Positions 16,866 to 26,064 of a DNA stretch of 52,389 bases are shown here, piece after piece. A program made the position numbers and the translations under genes. Location: positions 1-52,389 of the forward strand of contig NZ_WYCT01000009.1 of assembly GCF_011008945.1 (NCBI RefSeq), in the 5' to 3' direction. Below the pieces are notes generated by a model. The model was not told the origin of the DNA and searched no databases. It saw only the letters and a program-made list of their open reading frames with translations. Numbering within the stretch: the first letter of the stretch is position 1; every line of letters starts with the position of its first letter. Source of the DNA: Streptomyces harenosi. GTDB lineage: Bacteria; Actinomycetota; Actinomycetes; Streptomycetales; Streptomycetaceae.

Positions 16866-17060
16866 CCCCGGTCCGCCGGCCGGCGCGGTGGTGCGGGTGC
16901 ACGCCGTGGACGGCGCCGTCGCCGGTGCGGGATTCCTGGTCGCGCCCGGTCTGGTGGGCACCTGCGCGCACGTGGTGACGCGCGCGCTCGGCGGGGACGC
17001 CCGGTCCGCGGAACCGCCGTCCGGCCTGGTGCCCGTGGACTTCCCCTGGAGCGGCGCCTG
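16855..17060 (+). pseudogene. Truncated trypsin-like serine protease
   Basis: ATG 16855 opens a frame whose first 65 or so residues match the N-terminus of trypsin-like effector proteases (VVRVHAVDGAVAGAGFLVAP, then LVGTCAHVVTRALG with the catalytic His in CAHVV, and PPSGLVPVDFP). The frame continues to 17292, but after about 17050 the translation is Arg/Pro-rich and no Asp or Ser catalytic motif appears. Most of the protease and any downstream effector domain have been deleted. The module is therefore probably dead, although the trypco1 gene is intact. Confidence 0.7.
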
Positions 17061-17255
17061 TTGCGGGAAGGGACGGTCGGCGAGGGGCTGTGCCCCTGAC
17101 ACGGTGCCGCGGCCCCGATCACCGGCTGCCCGACCGGGCCCGGGGCCGGCGCCCGCCGTCCACGGGCCCCGCTCCGGCCGGACGTGCCCGCGGTACCGGC
17201 TGCGCGGCGGCGCCGGCCACGCGGGACGGGCCGGCGGGCGGCCGAGCCACGCGGC

Positions 17256-18518
17256 TCAGGGGGCGAGCCGGCCTTCCGCGTCGCCCGCGTAAAGGCTCTC
17301 GCGTTCGAGTCTGCGCACCTGCCGGTAATCGCGCTCCACCTGCTCGACGTCGTCGGCCAGCAGGTACAGATGACCGGGGGAGGTGAACAGGTCGACCGTC
17401 CTCTGCACGGGGGTGCCCGGCTGGAGCGCGTCGGTGGAGCCGCACAGATAGCTGGGGAGCAGCCGCAGCTCGTTCAAGGGAGCGGCGGCGACCCGGCCGG
17501 TCCGCGAGGCGATCAGGACGACCACCCTCAGATGCTTGAGGAGCCGGTAGTCGGTGCCGGGCAGCCGGGAGAACCGCGCCGGTTCCGTGTACGCGTCGAC
17601 GGTCAGCGACACCTGACTGTGGCCGGTGGCGGCCCGCGGCCCCCGGGAGGTGACCGACCCCTCGAGCCGGGCCCCGATCTCGATCAGCACCGGACCCCGC
17701 GCCGTCATCATGACCTCGGCGTGGGCCGGGCCGTGGGCGATGCCCAGGGCGTCGAGCACACGGCCGACGTACGAGGTCAGGGCGCGCTGGGTCGCACCAC
17801 CGGGCGGGAGCAGGTCCTGGTAGTCGTAGACCACCGCGCCGTCGACGCTGGTGCGCTGCTCCCGCCAGATCTCGTGGACGAAGTGCCTGCCGTCGCGGCT
17901 CACCGAGTTGACGAAGTACTGCTCGCCGACGAGGAGTTCCTGCGCCAGGACCCGGTCGTTGAAGCCGCCCATCTGGTTGGTCTGGCCATGGATGCGCTCG
18001 AACGCCTTCCTGACCTGTGCCGCGTTCTCACAGATGGCCACCGCGTCCGACCCGGCGCTCGCCAGCGGCTTCACCACCAGAGGCCAGTGCCCCTCCGCGT
18101 CGGCCCAGGCCAGTATCTCGGTCACTTCCTGGGCGGCGAGGCTCGCGGCGGCGGCGACGCGCTGGGAGCGCAGGCGCTCGGCCATGGCGAACTTGTCCCG
18201 GCGGCAGGGGCTCAACGCCGTGCCGTTGCCGGGCAGCCCGAGCTGTTCGGCCAGCGCGTCGGCCGTGTGCACGCCCCACTCCGAGCCGGTGATCACATAG
18301 GCGGGCCGGGCGGCCCGGAGCCGGGTGGTGACGTCGGCACCCGCGGAGGCGTCCAGGACCGCGGCGTACTGCTCGGGGCGGAAGCCGCGGCGGAACTCCG
18401 CGGGCACGTCGCCGGTGCTGAGCAGGGCGATGGCCCGCCAGCCCCGGCGGGCGAACTCCGGGGCGAGCTGCGCGCCGGTGGAGAACGGATCGACGATGGC
18501 GACGGTGGGCCCGGTCAC
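17256..18518 (-). CDS. ATP-grasp ligase of the A-T-R/radical SAM cluster
   Basis: The protein (420 residues from GTG 18518, which overlaps the AKR stop as GTGA; a GTG three codons earlier is also possible) has an N-terminal preATP-grasp fold with VITGSEWGVHTADAL. The ATP-grasp core follows: LVVKPLASAGSDAVAICEN for nucleotide binding, DRVLAQELLVGEQYFV and AEVMMTARGPVLIEIGARLE for Mg/ATP. It fits carboxylate-amine ligases of the carbamoyl-phosphate-synthase-like/L-amino-acid ligase type, which form amide bonds through acyl phosphates. It is coupled to the aldo/keto reductase. In this cluster it could join an amino acid to the A-T-R product. Confidence 0.85.
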   Translation of the reverse strand: MTGPTVAIVDPFSTGAQLAPEFARRGWRAIALLSTGDVPAEFRRGFRPEQYAAVLDASAGADVTTRLRAARPAYVITGSEWGVHTADALAEQLGLPGNGTALSPCRRDKFAMAERLRSQRVAAAASLAAQEVTEILAWADAEGHWPLVVKPLASAGSDAVAICENAAQVRKAFERIHGQTNQMGGFNDRVLAQELLVGEQYFVNSVSRDGRHFVHEIWREQRTSVDGAVVYDYQDLLPPGGATQRALTSYVGRVLDALGIAHGPAHAEVMMTARGPVLIEIGARLEGSVTSRGPRAATGHSQVSLTVDAYTEPARFSRLPGTDYRLLKHLRVVVLIASRTGRVAAAPLNELRLLPSYLCGSTDALQPGTPVQRTVDLFTSPGHLYLLADDVEQVERDYRQVRRLERESLYAGDAEGRLAP

Positions 18519-19498
18519 TGCGACCACTCCGTCGGCCGGCGGTCCCAGCGGTGGCGGCGCAGCTCGGCCAGGAGCCCGGGGGCGAGCGGCGCCCCGTCAC
18601 TGACGGCGAGGTTGGCGCGCACGTGGGCCGGGGTGCGCATACCGGGGATCACGGTGTGGACCGCCGGGTGGTTCAGGATGAAGCGCAGGGCCAGCTCGGG
18701 CATGGTCATTCCCTCGGGGATCACGGCGCGCAGCCGCTCGGCGCGTTCGACGCTGGCGGCCAGGTTCTCCGGTACGAAGTAGCTGTTGCGCCAGTCGCCC
18801 TCGGGCCACCGGCTCTGCGGGGTCAGGGTGCCGGTCAGGGTGCCCTCGTCGAACGGTACGCGGGCGATGACGCCCACGTCGTGGCGTTCGCAGGCGTCGA
18901 AGAGCTCGTCCTCGGGGGCCTGGTCGAAGATGTTGTAGATCACCTGGACGACATCGACGAGGCCGGTGTCCAGGGCCGCCAGCACGTTCCACGGCTCCCA
19001 GCGGTTGACGCTGATGCCGACGGCCTCCACCAGGCCCTGCCGCTTCATCCGCTCCACCTGGCGGACCCACAGCTCATCGGCCGCCCAGGCGTCCTCCCAG
19101 ACGTGGTAGTGCAGCAGATCGATCCGCTCGACGCCGAGGTTGCCGAGACTGTGCCGCAGGTACTCCTCGACGTGGGCGTCGGGGAAGACCTCGGTGAAGC
19201 GGGCGTCCTTGCGTGGCGGCCAGCGGCGGTCCAGCGGCGGGACCTTCGTGGCGACGTACAGCCTCCGGCCGGGGTGGTCCCGGCACAGCCGCCCCAGAAG
19301 CGCCTCGCTGTGACCGCGGCCGTAGATCCAGGCGGTGTCGAAGAAGTTGCAGCCGCCCGCCACGGCGAGTTCGAGCGCCTCGCGGCCCGCGTCCTCGTCC
19401 GTGCCGGTCCAGCCGCCGGGGCCGCCCCCGATGCCCCACATGCCGTAGCCGATCTCGCTGACCTGCCAGCCCGTACGTCCGAAACGACGAAACCGCAC
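18515..19498 (-). CDS. Aldo/keto reductase
   Basis: The 327-residue protein starts at GTG 19498, with GGGAGGG upstream. It is an AKR TIM barrel with the catalytic tetrad visible: Asp and Tyr in FFDTAWIYGRGHSEALLG, Lys in VATKVPP and His in LLHYHVWED. NADPH-binding motifs lie near the end (PELALRFILNHPAV, VIPGMRTPAHV). AKRs reduce aldehydes or ketones to alcohols. Being divergent from the A-T-R synthetase, 83 bp apart, it is well placed to reduce the aldehyde released by that enzyme to an alcohol, or to reduce a cyclic imine or ketone later. That role is an inference. Confidence 0.9.
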   Translation of the reverse strand: MRFRRFGRTGWQVSEIGYGMWGIGGGPGGWTGTDEDAGREALELAVAGGCNFFDTAWIYGRGHSEALLGRLCRDHPGRRLYVATKVPPLDRRWPPRKDARFTEVFPDAHVEEYLRHSLGNLGVERIDLLHYHVWEDAWAADELWVRQVERMKRQGLVEAVGISVNRWEPWNVLAALDTGLVDVVQVIYNIFDQAPEDELFDACERHDVGVIARVPFDEGTLTGTLTPQSRWPEGDWRNSYFVPENLAASVERAERLRAVIPEGMTMPELALRFILNHPAVHTVIPGMRTPAHVRANLAVSDGAPLAPGLLAELRRHRWDRRPTEWSQ

Positions 19499-19581
19499 CC
19501 GTCGAGCCCTCCCCAACGTAGTGTCAACTCACGCGCCACGGTACAGGATTGACGGTTATTGGTTCCCCGAAGGGAGAGCTG

Positions 19582-22500
19582 GTGCGGTCCGATCTGCGAC
19601 GTCGGCTCCTGGTGGACTTCCAAGGGCGCCGGGTGCCCTATCCCACCGACCGGACGACTATTCACCTGTTCGAGGACCACGCCCGAGACCATCCCGACCG
19701 GCCGGCCCTCCGGTGGGCGGACGCCTCCCTGACCTACGGCGAGCTCGACGCGCTGGCCGCTCGGTGGGCCGGGGTGCTGCGCGCGCGGGGCGTCGAGCGG
19801 GGTGACTTCGTTCCCCTGGTCACCGCCGGCGGGCCCGAACTGCCGGTGATGATGCTCGCGTCGATGAAGGTCGGCGCGCCGTTCGTGCCCATCGACGACG
19901 CCTGGCCGCGGCAGCGCCTGCACGAGAGCCTGCGGCGGCTTCGGCCGCGGGTCGTCGTCCGTACCGGGCCCGGCCCGGTGACGGGGGACGGCCCGGACGC
20001 TCTCCACGGCCTGGACGGCCTGGACATCGTACGCGTGACGGGCACGGCGGCTCCCGACAGCGCGGCCGCCGTGCCCGAGACGGTGCCCACGGTGGACGAC
20101 CTGGCCTACGGCTTCTTCACCTCGGGTTCGACCGGCGCCCCCAAGTGCGCGCTCAACCGCCACCTGGGCCTGCTCAACCGCTTCCTGGCGATGACCCGCC
20201 GCTTCGGCGCCCAGCGCGACGTGGTGCTCCAGAACAGCCGGCACGTCTTCGACTCCTCGCTGTGGCAGTTGCTGTGGCCCCTGACCAAGGGCAGCCAGGT
20301 CGTGCTGCCGGACCGGGCCGGCATCCTCGACCTGCCGCGGACCGTGGAGGAGATGGCCCGCTACGGGGTGACCGCCACCGACTTCGTGCCGTCCGTCTTC
20401 AACATCCTGGTGGAACTGCTCGCCTCCGATCCCGGGCTGCGCGGCCGGCTGACCTCCCTGCGGCACCTGCTCATCGGGGGCGAGGAGATCGACCCGGGCG
20501 CGGTGCACGCCTTCCGGGCGATGTTCCCGCAGGTGACCCTCACCAACACCTTCGGGCCCACCGAGGCGTCCATCGGCTCGGTCTTCCACGAGATCCAGGA
20601 CCAGGACGGCTCGGCGGTGCCCATCGGGCGGCCCATCGACAACACCTTCGCGATCCTGCTCGACGAGCGCGGGCGCCTGGTGGAGCCGGGCACGGTCGGC
20701 GAGATATACCTGGGCGGCGACTGCCTGGGAACGGGTTACCTGGGCGACGCCCGGCGCACCGCGACCGCGTTCGTGCCCAATCCCTTCGCGGAGATACCGG
20801 GAAGGCGGCTGTACCGCACCGGGGACCTGGCCTGGCAGCGGGACGACGGGGCGCTGATGTTCGTGGGACGGCGCGACCAGCAGGTCAAGCTGAACGGGGC
20901 GCTCATCGACCTGCTGGAGGTGGAGACCGCCGTCGCCGGGCACCCCGCGGTGCACCAGGCCAAGGCCGTCGTCCACGGCGACGGCGATCTCAAGACCCTG
21001 GCCTGCTGCTACGTCGCCGACGCGCCCGTATCCGCGGGGGAGCTGGCGGCGCACTGCGGCGGCCTGCTGCCGGCCCACGCGGTGCCGCGGGTGTTCCTGC
21101 CCGTGGCCCGCGTCCCGCTCACCGGCAACGGCAAGACCGACCGGCTGGCGCTCCAGCGGGAGGTGGCCGCGCGCCTGTCGGCCGAGCGGCAGGAGGCGGC
21201 GACCGGGCACGGCCCGCGCCTGACGGAGCGCCAGCGCGAACTGGCCGGGCTGTGGCGGCAGTTGCTGCCTCCCCTGCCCGCCGGGCTGCCACGCCCCGAG
21301 TCCGGCTTCCACGAACTCGGCGGCACCTCACTGACCCTGCAGCGGCTCGCCGGCCTGATCCAGCGGTCCACGGGGCTGCGGCTGCCGCTGAGAAGCCTGG
21401 CGGCCGCCGGCACCCTGGCCGAGCAGGCCGCGCTGCTGGTGCCGGGCGGCACCGGCGCGGCGCGGGCCCTGGACCTTGCCGCCGACCGGCGGATGCGCGC
21501 GGACATCGAGCGGGCCTCCACCCTGCTGCCGGCCCCCGGACACCGCCCGTCCCATGCGCCCCGGCAGGTGCTGCTCACCGGCGCCACCGGCTTCCTGGGC
21601 GCCCACCTGCTCGCCGAGCTCCTGGACCGCACCGAGGCCGTGGTGCACTGTCTGGTGCGCGCCCGCGACCACGGCGAGGCGCGGCTGCGGCTGGACCGGG
21701 TGCTCGCCGAGCACGGCCCGGACCTCGACCCGCGGCGGATCGTCCCGGTCCCCGGTGACCTGGCACGTCCCCGGCTCGGCCTGGCCGCCGAGGCGTGGGA
21801 GGAGCTGGCGGAGGGGACCGACTCCGTCGTGCACGCCGGCGCCCTGGTCAACCTCGTCCTCGGGTACTCCGGTCTCAGGGCCCCCAATGTGCTGGGCACG
21901 GCCGAGGTGCTCCGGCTGGCCGTGACCGGCCGGCCCAAGCGCCTGCACCACGTCTCCACCCTGGGTGTGATCCCCGAGGGAGCGGGCCTGCTCCTGGAGG
22001 AGCACTGGCCCCTCCGGGCGCCCCGGGGCGGCTACGGCCGTTCCAAGTGGGCCGCCGAGCAGATCCTCGCCGCGGCCCGCCGCCGGGGCATCCCCAGCAC
22101 GGTCTTCCGGCTGGGCGAGGTGATGGCGCATTCCCGGACGGGCCGCGGCAATCCCCGCTCGGTCCTGGAGCTGCTGCTGCGGGCCTGCGTCCGGCTGCGG
22201 CTGCGGGTGGCGACCGACGCCGTGACCGACTGGACTCCGGTGGACCAGGCGGCGTCGGCCCTGGTCGAGGCGGTGCGCACGGGGCGGGACAACGACAGCT
22301 TCCACGTGCTCAGACCCGGCGCCGTGCGGATCGACCGGCTCCTGGCACTGCTCCACGAGCGACTGCCCCTGCGCGAGACCGACTACCGCACCTTCCACGC
22401 GGCGGCCGGCGAGGGCGCGGCCCGCGGTGCGGCGGGGCTGGCGGCCCTGCGGTCCCTGCTGCCCGACCCGGAGGCCGTCGGGCCCGGCGGGGACGGGCTC

Positions 22501-22638
22501 GCCGGGCTGTTCGGGGACGGTGGCAGGCAGGTGTCGTGCAAGCGCGGGTCCGAGCTGGCCGAGGCCCGCGGCCTGCCCTGGACGCCGGTGGGCGAGGAGG
22601 TGCTGCTCGCCTGTGCGGGCCGCCTGGTGGGCGGCTGA
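19582..22638 (+). CDS. Single-module NRPS-like enzyme, A-T-R (carboxylic acid reductase-like)
   Basis: The 1018-residue protein starts at GTG 19582 with AGGGAG upstream. The adenylation domain (about 25-520) has FTSGSTGAPKC, NTFGPTEAS, YRTGDLAW, GRRDQQVKLNG and the A10 lysine in LTGNGKTDR. The thiolation domain carries the phosphopantetheine Ser (about residue 583) in LGGTSLTLQRL. The reductase domain has GATGFLGAHLLAELLDRT, a Ser/Thr in HHVSTLG and YGRSK (YxxxK). There is no condensation domain. It should activate one amino acid, hold it as a thioester and release it as aldehyde (or alcohol) with NADPH, like Lys2 or stand-alone A-T-R enzymes. It is the core of the 17-30 kb cluster. Confidence 0.92.
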   Translation: MRSDLRRRLLVDFQGRRVPYPTDRTTIHLFEDHARDHPDRPALRWADASLTYGELDALAARWAGVLRARGVERGDFVPLVTAGGPELPVMMLASMKVGAPFVPIDDAWPRQRLHESLRRLRPRVVVRTGPGPVTGDGPDALHGLDGLDIVRVTGTAAPDSAAAVPETVPTVDDLAYGFFTSGSTGAPKCALNRHLGLLNRFLAMTRRFGAQRDVVLQNSRHVFDSSLWQLLWPLTKGSQVVLPDRAGILDLPRTVEEMARYGVTATDFVPSVFNILVELLASDPGLRGRLTSLRHLLIGGEEIDPGAVHAFRAMFPQVTLTNTFGPTEASIGSVFHEIQDQDGSAVPIGRPIDNTFAILLDERGRLVEPGTVGEIYLGGDCLGTGYLGDARRTATAFVPNPFAEIPGRRLYRTGDLAWQRDDGALMFVGRRDQQVKLNGALIDLLEVETAVAGHPAVHQAKAVVHGDGDLKTLACCYVADAPVSAGELAAHCGGLLPAHAVPRVFLPVARVPLTGNGKTDRLALQREVAARLSAERQEAATGHGPRLTERQRELAGLWRQLLPPLPAGLPRPESGFHELGGTSLTLQRLAGLIQRSTGLRLPLRSLAAAGTLAEQAALLVPGGTGAARALDLAADRRMRADIERASTLLPAPGHRPSHAPRQVLLTGATGFLGAHLLAELLDRTEAVVHCLVRARDHGEARLRLDRVLAEHGPDLDPRRIVPVPGDLARPRLGLAAEAWEELAEGTDSVVHAGALVNLVLGYSGLRAPNVLGTAEVLRLAVTGRPKRLHHVSTLGVIPEGAGLLLEEHWPLRAPRGGYGRSKWAAEQILAAARRRGIPSTVFRLGEVMAHSRTGRGNPRSVLELLLRACVRLRLRVATDAVTDWTPVDQAASALVEAVRTGRDNDSFHVLRPGAVRIDRLLALLHERLPLRETDYRTFHAAAGEGAARGAAGLAALRSLLPDPEAVGPGGDGLAGLFGDGGRQVSCKRGSELAEARGLPWTPVGEEVLLACAGRLVGG

Positions 22639-22683
22639 CCGCGCCGTGTGTGCGGGCCGCCCGGTGGGCGGCTGACCGCGCCG
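22612..22683. repeat. 37-bp tandem duplication carrying a hairpin
   Basis: The 37-bp unit beginning TGTGCGGGCCGCC at 22612 is repeated at 22649 with one base change near its start. The first copy contains the synthetase stop codon. Each copy includes a GCCGCC/GGCGGC stem with a 3-5 base loop. It lies between convergent genes, so the pair may act as a doubled terminator. Confidence 0.75.
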
Positions 22684-22716
22684 TGCGGCGCCCGGCCGGT
22701 GAGCGCCGCACGCGGT

Positions 22717-24249
22717 TCAGCGGCCCGGGGCCCGACGGCGCCGGGTGCGGGCGCCCAGGGCCCAGAAGGCCACCGCCAGCAGGGCGAAGCCGAGCAGCGG
22801 CAGCCCCTGCGTGGCCAGGTACGTCCAGCGCTCGTCGTGGGTCCACCCCGAGGGCGCGAAGTCCGCGCCGAACCAGTCGGCCCCCAGCCCCGGGGTCACC
22901 AGTTGGAGGGTGGCGAAGGCGATGAGCAGGGTCAGCAGGGTCGCGATCGCCGTGGGGAACGGAGCCCGGTAGGGCCGTTCGGCGCCGGGGAACCTGGCAC
23001 GGAGCGCGGGCAGCGCCGGGAAGATCCACAGGTAGCTGATCAACGTGGTGGACACCGCGAGGGAGAGCACCGCGCCGAAGTACTTGGCCGTGTCGCCGCC
23101 GGTCAGCTCGTGGGTGAGCACGAGCACGCCGGTGGCCACCCCGCCGGAGAGCAGGTTGACGCGCACGGGCGTGCCGAACCGCTCGGAGAGCACGCCCAGG
23201 CCGCGCGGCGCGGCGCCGTCGTAACCGGCGACGGCCAGGGCCCGGTCGGAGCCCATCAGCCATGCGGTGCCGGAGGAGTACAGGGTCAGCGCGAAGGCCA
23301 CCGCGCAGCCGCCGCCCAGGACCTGCCCCAGGCCGGTGAGCACCACCGTGCCGTCGGCCTGGACGTGGCCGCCGTAGACGGTGAAGACCTGCCGTACCGC
23401 GTCGAGGAAACCGCCGAGTCCGGTGACCGCCGCCACCGGCAGCACGAGCAGGATGCCCAGGACCGGGACGGAGTAGAGCAGCACGCTGAGCACGGCGCTG
23501 CGGAAGATGGCGAAGGGGACGTCCCGCTGGGGGTCGCGCATCTCCTCGCCCGCGCTGCTGGGCAGTTCGAAGCCCACGTAGTTGAACATCAGCACCGGTA
23601 TGAGCCCGATGAACCCGGCCCAGGTGGGGACGAAGCCGTCCGCGCCGAAGCCGTGCAGGCCGTTCTTGACGGCGTAGACCAGCACGGTGGCGGAGAAGAG
23701 GCCGAGCAGCACCAGGCGGGCCCAGCCGCCCAGGATGGGGATCCACTTGCCGATCCGGAACGACAGCACCGCGGCGAGCACGCCGGCCCAGATGAAGGCC
23801 AGCGCGCCGGCGTAGAAGGCGGCGCCGCCCAGCGCGGTGCCGTCGCCGAAGAAGGTGGTGAAGGCGGTCACGGCCGCGACCGAAAGCGTGCCGCCGACCC
23901 AGACCGGGGTGGTGACCCAGTACAGGAAGGCGGTGAAGGCCCCGGCCAGGTGGCCGAAGGCGAGCCGGACCCACAGATAGGGGCCGCCTTCCTGCGGGAA
24001 GGCGGCCCCCAGCTCGGCGAACAGCAGGGCCGAGGGGACGAAGAAGACGGCCGCGAGCACGATCATCCAGGTGAACGCCTCGGGACCGTGGGCCGCGACG
24101 GTGCCGACGGTGTCCAGCCCGACGATGGTGCACAGCAGGAAAAAGAGGATGTCGAACCGGCCAAGATTCTTTTTCAGTTTGCGTCGCTCGACCGCTGAGC
24201 TGTCGTCGGCCAGGGGCGGAGTGAGAGGTGAAACGGCTGGCGTGTCCAT
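22717..24249 (-). CDS. APC-family amino acid permease
   Basis: The protein (510 residues from ATG 24249; GTG 24255 is an alternative, and the frame is open further 5') has about twelve transmembrane helices. The APC signature after TM1 is present (FFLLCTIVGLDTVGTVAAHG, then FPQEGGPYLWVRLAFG), as is the conserved NYVGFELPSSAGEEMRDPQR region. Such permeases carry amino acids or related compounds by proton symport or exchange. It is divergent from the radical SAM operon and convergent with the synthetase. In the cluster it may import a precursor amino acid or exchange product for substrate. Confidence 0.88.
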   Translation of the reverse strand: MDTPAVSPLTPPLADDSSAVERRKLKKNLGRFDILFFLLCTIVGLDTVGTVAAHGPEAFTWMIVLAAVFFVPSALLFAELGAAFPQEGGPYLWVRLAFGHLAGAFTAFLYWVTTPVWVGGTLSVAAVTAFTTFFGDGTALGGAAFYAGALAFIWAGVLAAVLSFRIGKWIPILGGWARLVLLGLFSATVLVYAVKNGLHGFGADGFVPTWAGFIGLIPVLMFNYVGFELPSSAGEEMRDPQRDVPFAIFRSAVLSVLLYSVPVLGILLVLPVAAVTGLGGFLDAVRQVFTVYGGHVQADGTVVLTGLGQVLGGGCAVAFALTLYSSGTAWLMGSDRALAVAGYDGAAPRGLGVLSERFGTPVRVNLLSGGVATGVLVLTHELTGGDTAKYFGAVLSLAVSTTLISYLWIFPALPALRARFPGAERPYRAPFPTAIATLLTLLIAFATLQLVTPGLGADWFGADFAPSGWTHDERWTYLATQGLPLLGFALLAVAFWALGARTRRRRAPGR

Positions 24250-24413
24250 GTGCACGGATACTGCACTTCCCCCGTCGGACCGCACAACACGAAAAGGCTT
24301 TTTCCGTTGCGGGGGAGGCCGGGCCGGAAAACTTGCACCCAAGCGAGCGGAATGATTACTTCAATGGTGTCACGGCATCGAATCTCGGCCAACTGCCCAT
24401 CCTGACCGATGAC

Positions 24414-24442
24414 TTGACGCTCCATGACCGGTACGCAAGACT
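24414..24442 (+). promoter_or_regulatory. Candidate promoter of the radical SAM operon
   Basis: TTGACG (24414-24419) and AAGACT (24437-24442) are spaced by 17 bp, about 55 bp before the ATG at 24496. A small CGCC/GGCG hairpin lies in the leader. Confidence 0.4.
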
Positions 24443-24495
24443 GACTCGCCTGTTTGGCGGGATGAATCTGCCACGGATGCCCCGGGGAGTCCTGC

Positions 24496-26064
24496 GTGAA
24501 AGTCAACCTGTACTACGCTCCATTCCCCTCGCAGATCTTTCGCGGCTGCGAAGAACCCATCAATACGGAGCGGCCACTGAATCCGAAGAGCGCCCTCCCC
24601 ACGCTGGCGGCGGGCCTTCGGATGTTCTCGGAAGAAATGGGCTTCGACTGCGACATCGAGATCATCGATATGCAGCTCGGCGGGCAGCGCATCCCGTACA
24701 AGACCATCGCGTACGGCCCGCACCAGATGGACTGCTATCGCTACGGATCTCCCTTCGAAGATTTCGTCGAGCAGATCCGGGAAGCCGATATCCATGGACT
24801 GACCTGCAATTTCACGAACAGCGCGCAGATCACCGCGGACCTCGCCCGGTTCATCAAGTCCGTCAACCCCAGGGCCTTCGTGGTGGCCGGCGGCGTCGAC
24901 CCCACGGCCCGCCCGCACTACTACCTCCAGCGCGGGGTCGATCTGGTCGTCCAGGGCGAGGGCGAATGGGTCTTCTCCCGGGTCGTCCAGGCGTTCGCCG
25001 ACGGCGGCGACTACCGCGAGATCCCCAACACCGCCACCCTGGACCGGATCGCGCCGAAGATCGACATGTCGCACATCCTCGACATGAACACCCTTCCGCC
25101 GATGGCCCTCGACCTGGTCGGCGACCTCTCGCTGTACACCGACACCGCCGAGGGCCCGCCGCCCGAAGGGGTGGGCACCAACTTCATCTGCTGGGAGACG
25201 TCCCGCGGATGCGCCTGGCGCTGCTCCTTCTGCACCGCTCCCTCGCGCGGCAAGTACCGCTTCATGTCGCCCGCAGCGGTGGAGACGCACCTGAAGTACT
25301 TCCGCTCGCTGGGCATCAAGACCATCGTGTGGCAGGAGGACAACCCGCTCTCCCGCATCCAGCAGAACGGCACCGGGCGCTACCTGTACGACAGCGGCCG
25401 CGAGGAACTCCTCGACATCTTCCGGATGATCCGCTCGTACGGGTTCGCCTGGGAGTTCGCCAACGGCATCGAGTTCGGCAAGTTCCGGCAGAACGGCCGG
25501 TTCGACCACGAACTGGCCGAGGCGCTGCTGGGCAGCGAGAAGTCGGCCGACGGATGGACCGGCTGTTACCGGGTCCAGATCCCGCTCGACAACATGAACA
25601 TCGCCAAGAGCCGCTTCCCCAAGCTCCTCGGCTTCGACGAGCAGGTCGACATCCTGGCGACGATGCTCACCGACTACGGCGTCGGGCATCAGACCTACGA
25701 CCTGTTCATCGGCTACCCGGAGCAGGACGCCGCCGCCGTCGACCAGTTCAACGACTACTGCCGGCGGATCAAGGAGGAGCTGAGCGCCCTGGGCGGCGAC
25801 GCCTACCAGCCCTACTTCAACGTCTTCAACCTCTCGCTGCTCCCCGGGGCCCGCGACTACGTCTCGCTGCGCCGGCTGCTGGCCTTCGACGTGGAGGAGA
25901 ACCCGGAAGTGATCGGGATCTTCCTGTCGGCGATCAACACCGACCACTTCAGCTACTGGGACGTCTACCAGAAACGCCTGGAGATGACGAACGCCCTCAA
26001 CGACCGCGAACTGCACCGGCTGTACGACGGGATCTACGCCGGTCCGACCGCGGCGGGGGTGTGA
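24496..26064 (+). CDS. Cobalamin-type (class B) radical SAM enzyme 1
   Basis: The 522-residue protein has an N-terminal B12-binding-like fold (about 1-190), recognised from VNPRAFVVAGGVDPTARP, then GVDLVVQGEGEWVFSRVV. The radical SAM barrel follows, with the [4Fe-4S] motif CAWRCSFC (Cys 239, 243, 246). A C-terminal region includes FANGIEFGKF and YQPYFNVFNLSLLPG. Class B radical SAM enzymes use SAM, a 4Fe-4S cluster and often cobalamin for C-methylation or skeletal change at unactivated carbons. I do not see the classical DxHxxG cobalamin ligand motif. It is a paralogue of the next gene. The MKVNLYYAP start is shared with it, which supports ATG 24496. Confidence 0.85.
   Translation: MKVNLYYAPFPSQIFRGCEEPINTERPLNPKSALPTLAAGLRMFSEEMGFDCDIEIIDMQLGGQRIPYKTIAYGPHQMDCYRYGSPFEDFVEQIREADIHGLTCNFTNSAQITADLARFIKSVNPRAFVVAGGVDPTARPHYYLQRGVDLVVQGEGEWVFSRVVQAFADGGDYREIPNTATLDRIAPKIDMSHILDMNTLPPMALDLVGDLSLYTDTAEGPPPEGVGTNFICWETSRGCAWRCSFCTAPSRGKYRFMSPAAVETHLKYFRSLGIKTIVWQEDNPLSRIQQNGTGRYLYDSGREELLDIFRMIRSYGFAWEFANGIEFGKFRQNGRFDHELAEALLGSEKSADGWTGCYRVQIPLDNMNIAKSRFPKLLGFDEQVDILATMLTDYGVGHQTYDLFIGYPEQDAAAVDQFNDYCRRIKEELSALGGDAYQPYFNVFNLSLLPGARDYVSLRRLLAFDVEENPEVIGIFLSAINTDHFSYWDVYQKRLEMTNALNDRELHRLYDGIYAGPTAAGV

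Noticed and set aside
19045..21312. 755-codon minus-strand frame opposite the synthetase
   Set aside because: Low-complexity Gln/Arg/Val-rich translation with no homology; the plus strand has full A-T-R motifs. Its 3' part is the AKR gene out of frame.
24228..26060. 5' extension of the second radical SAM frame over the first radical SAM gene
   Set aside because: The extension is an out-of-frame reading of enzyme 1. The true start is at 26061 or 26070, by homology to enzyme 1.
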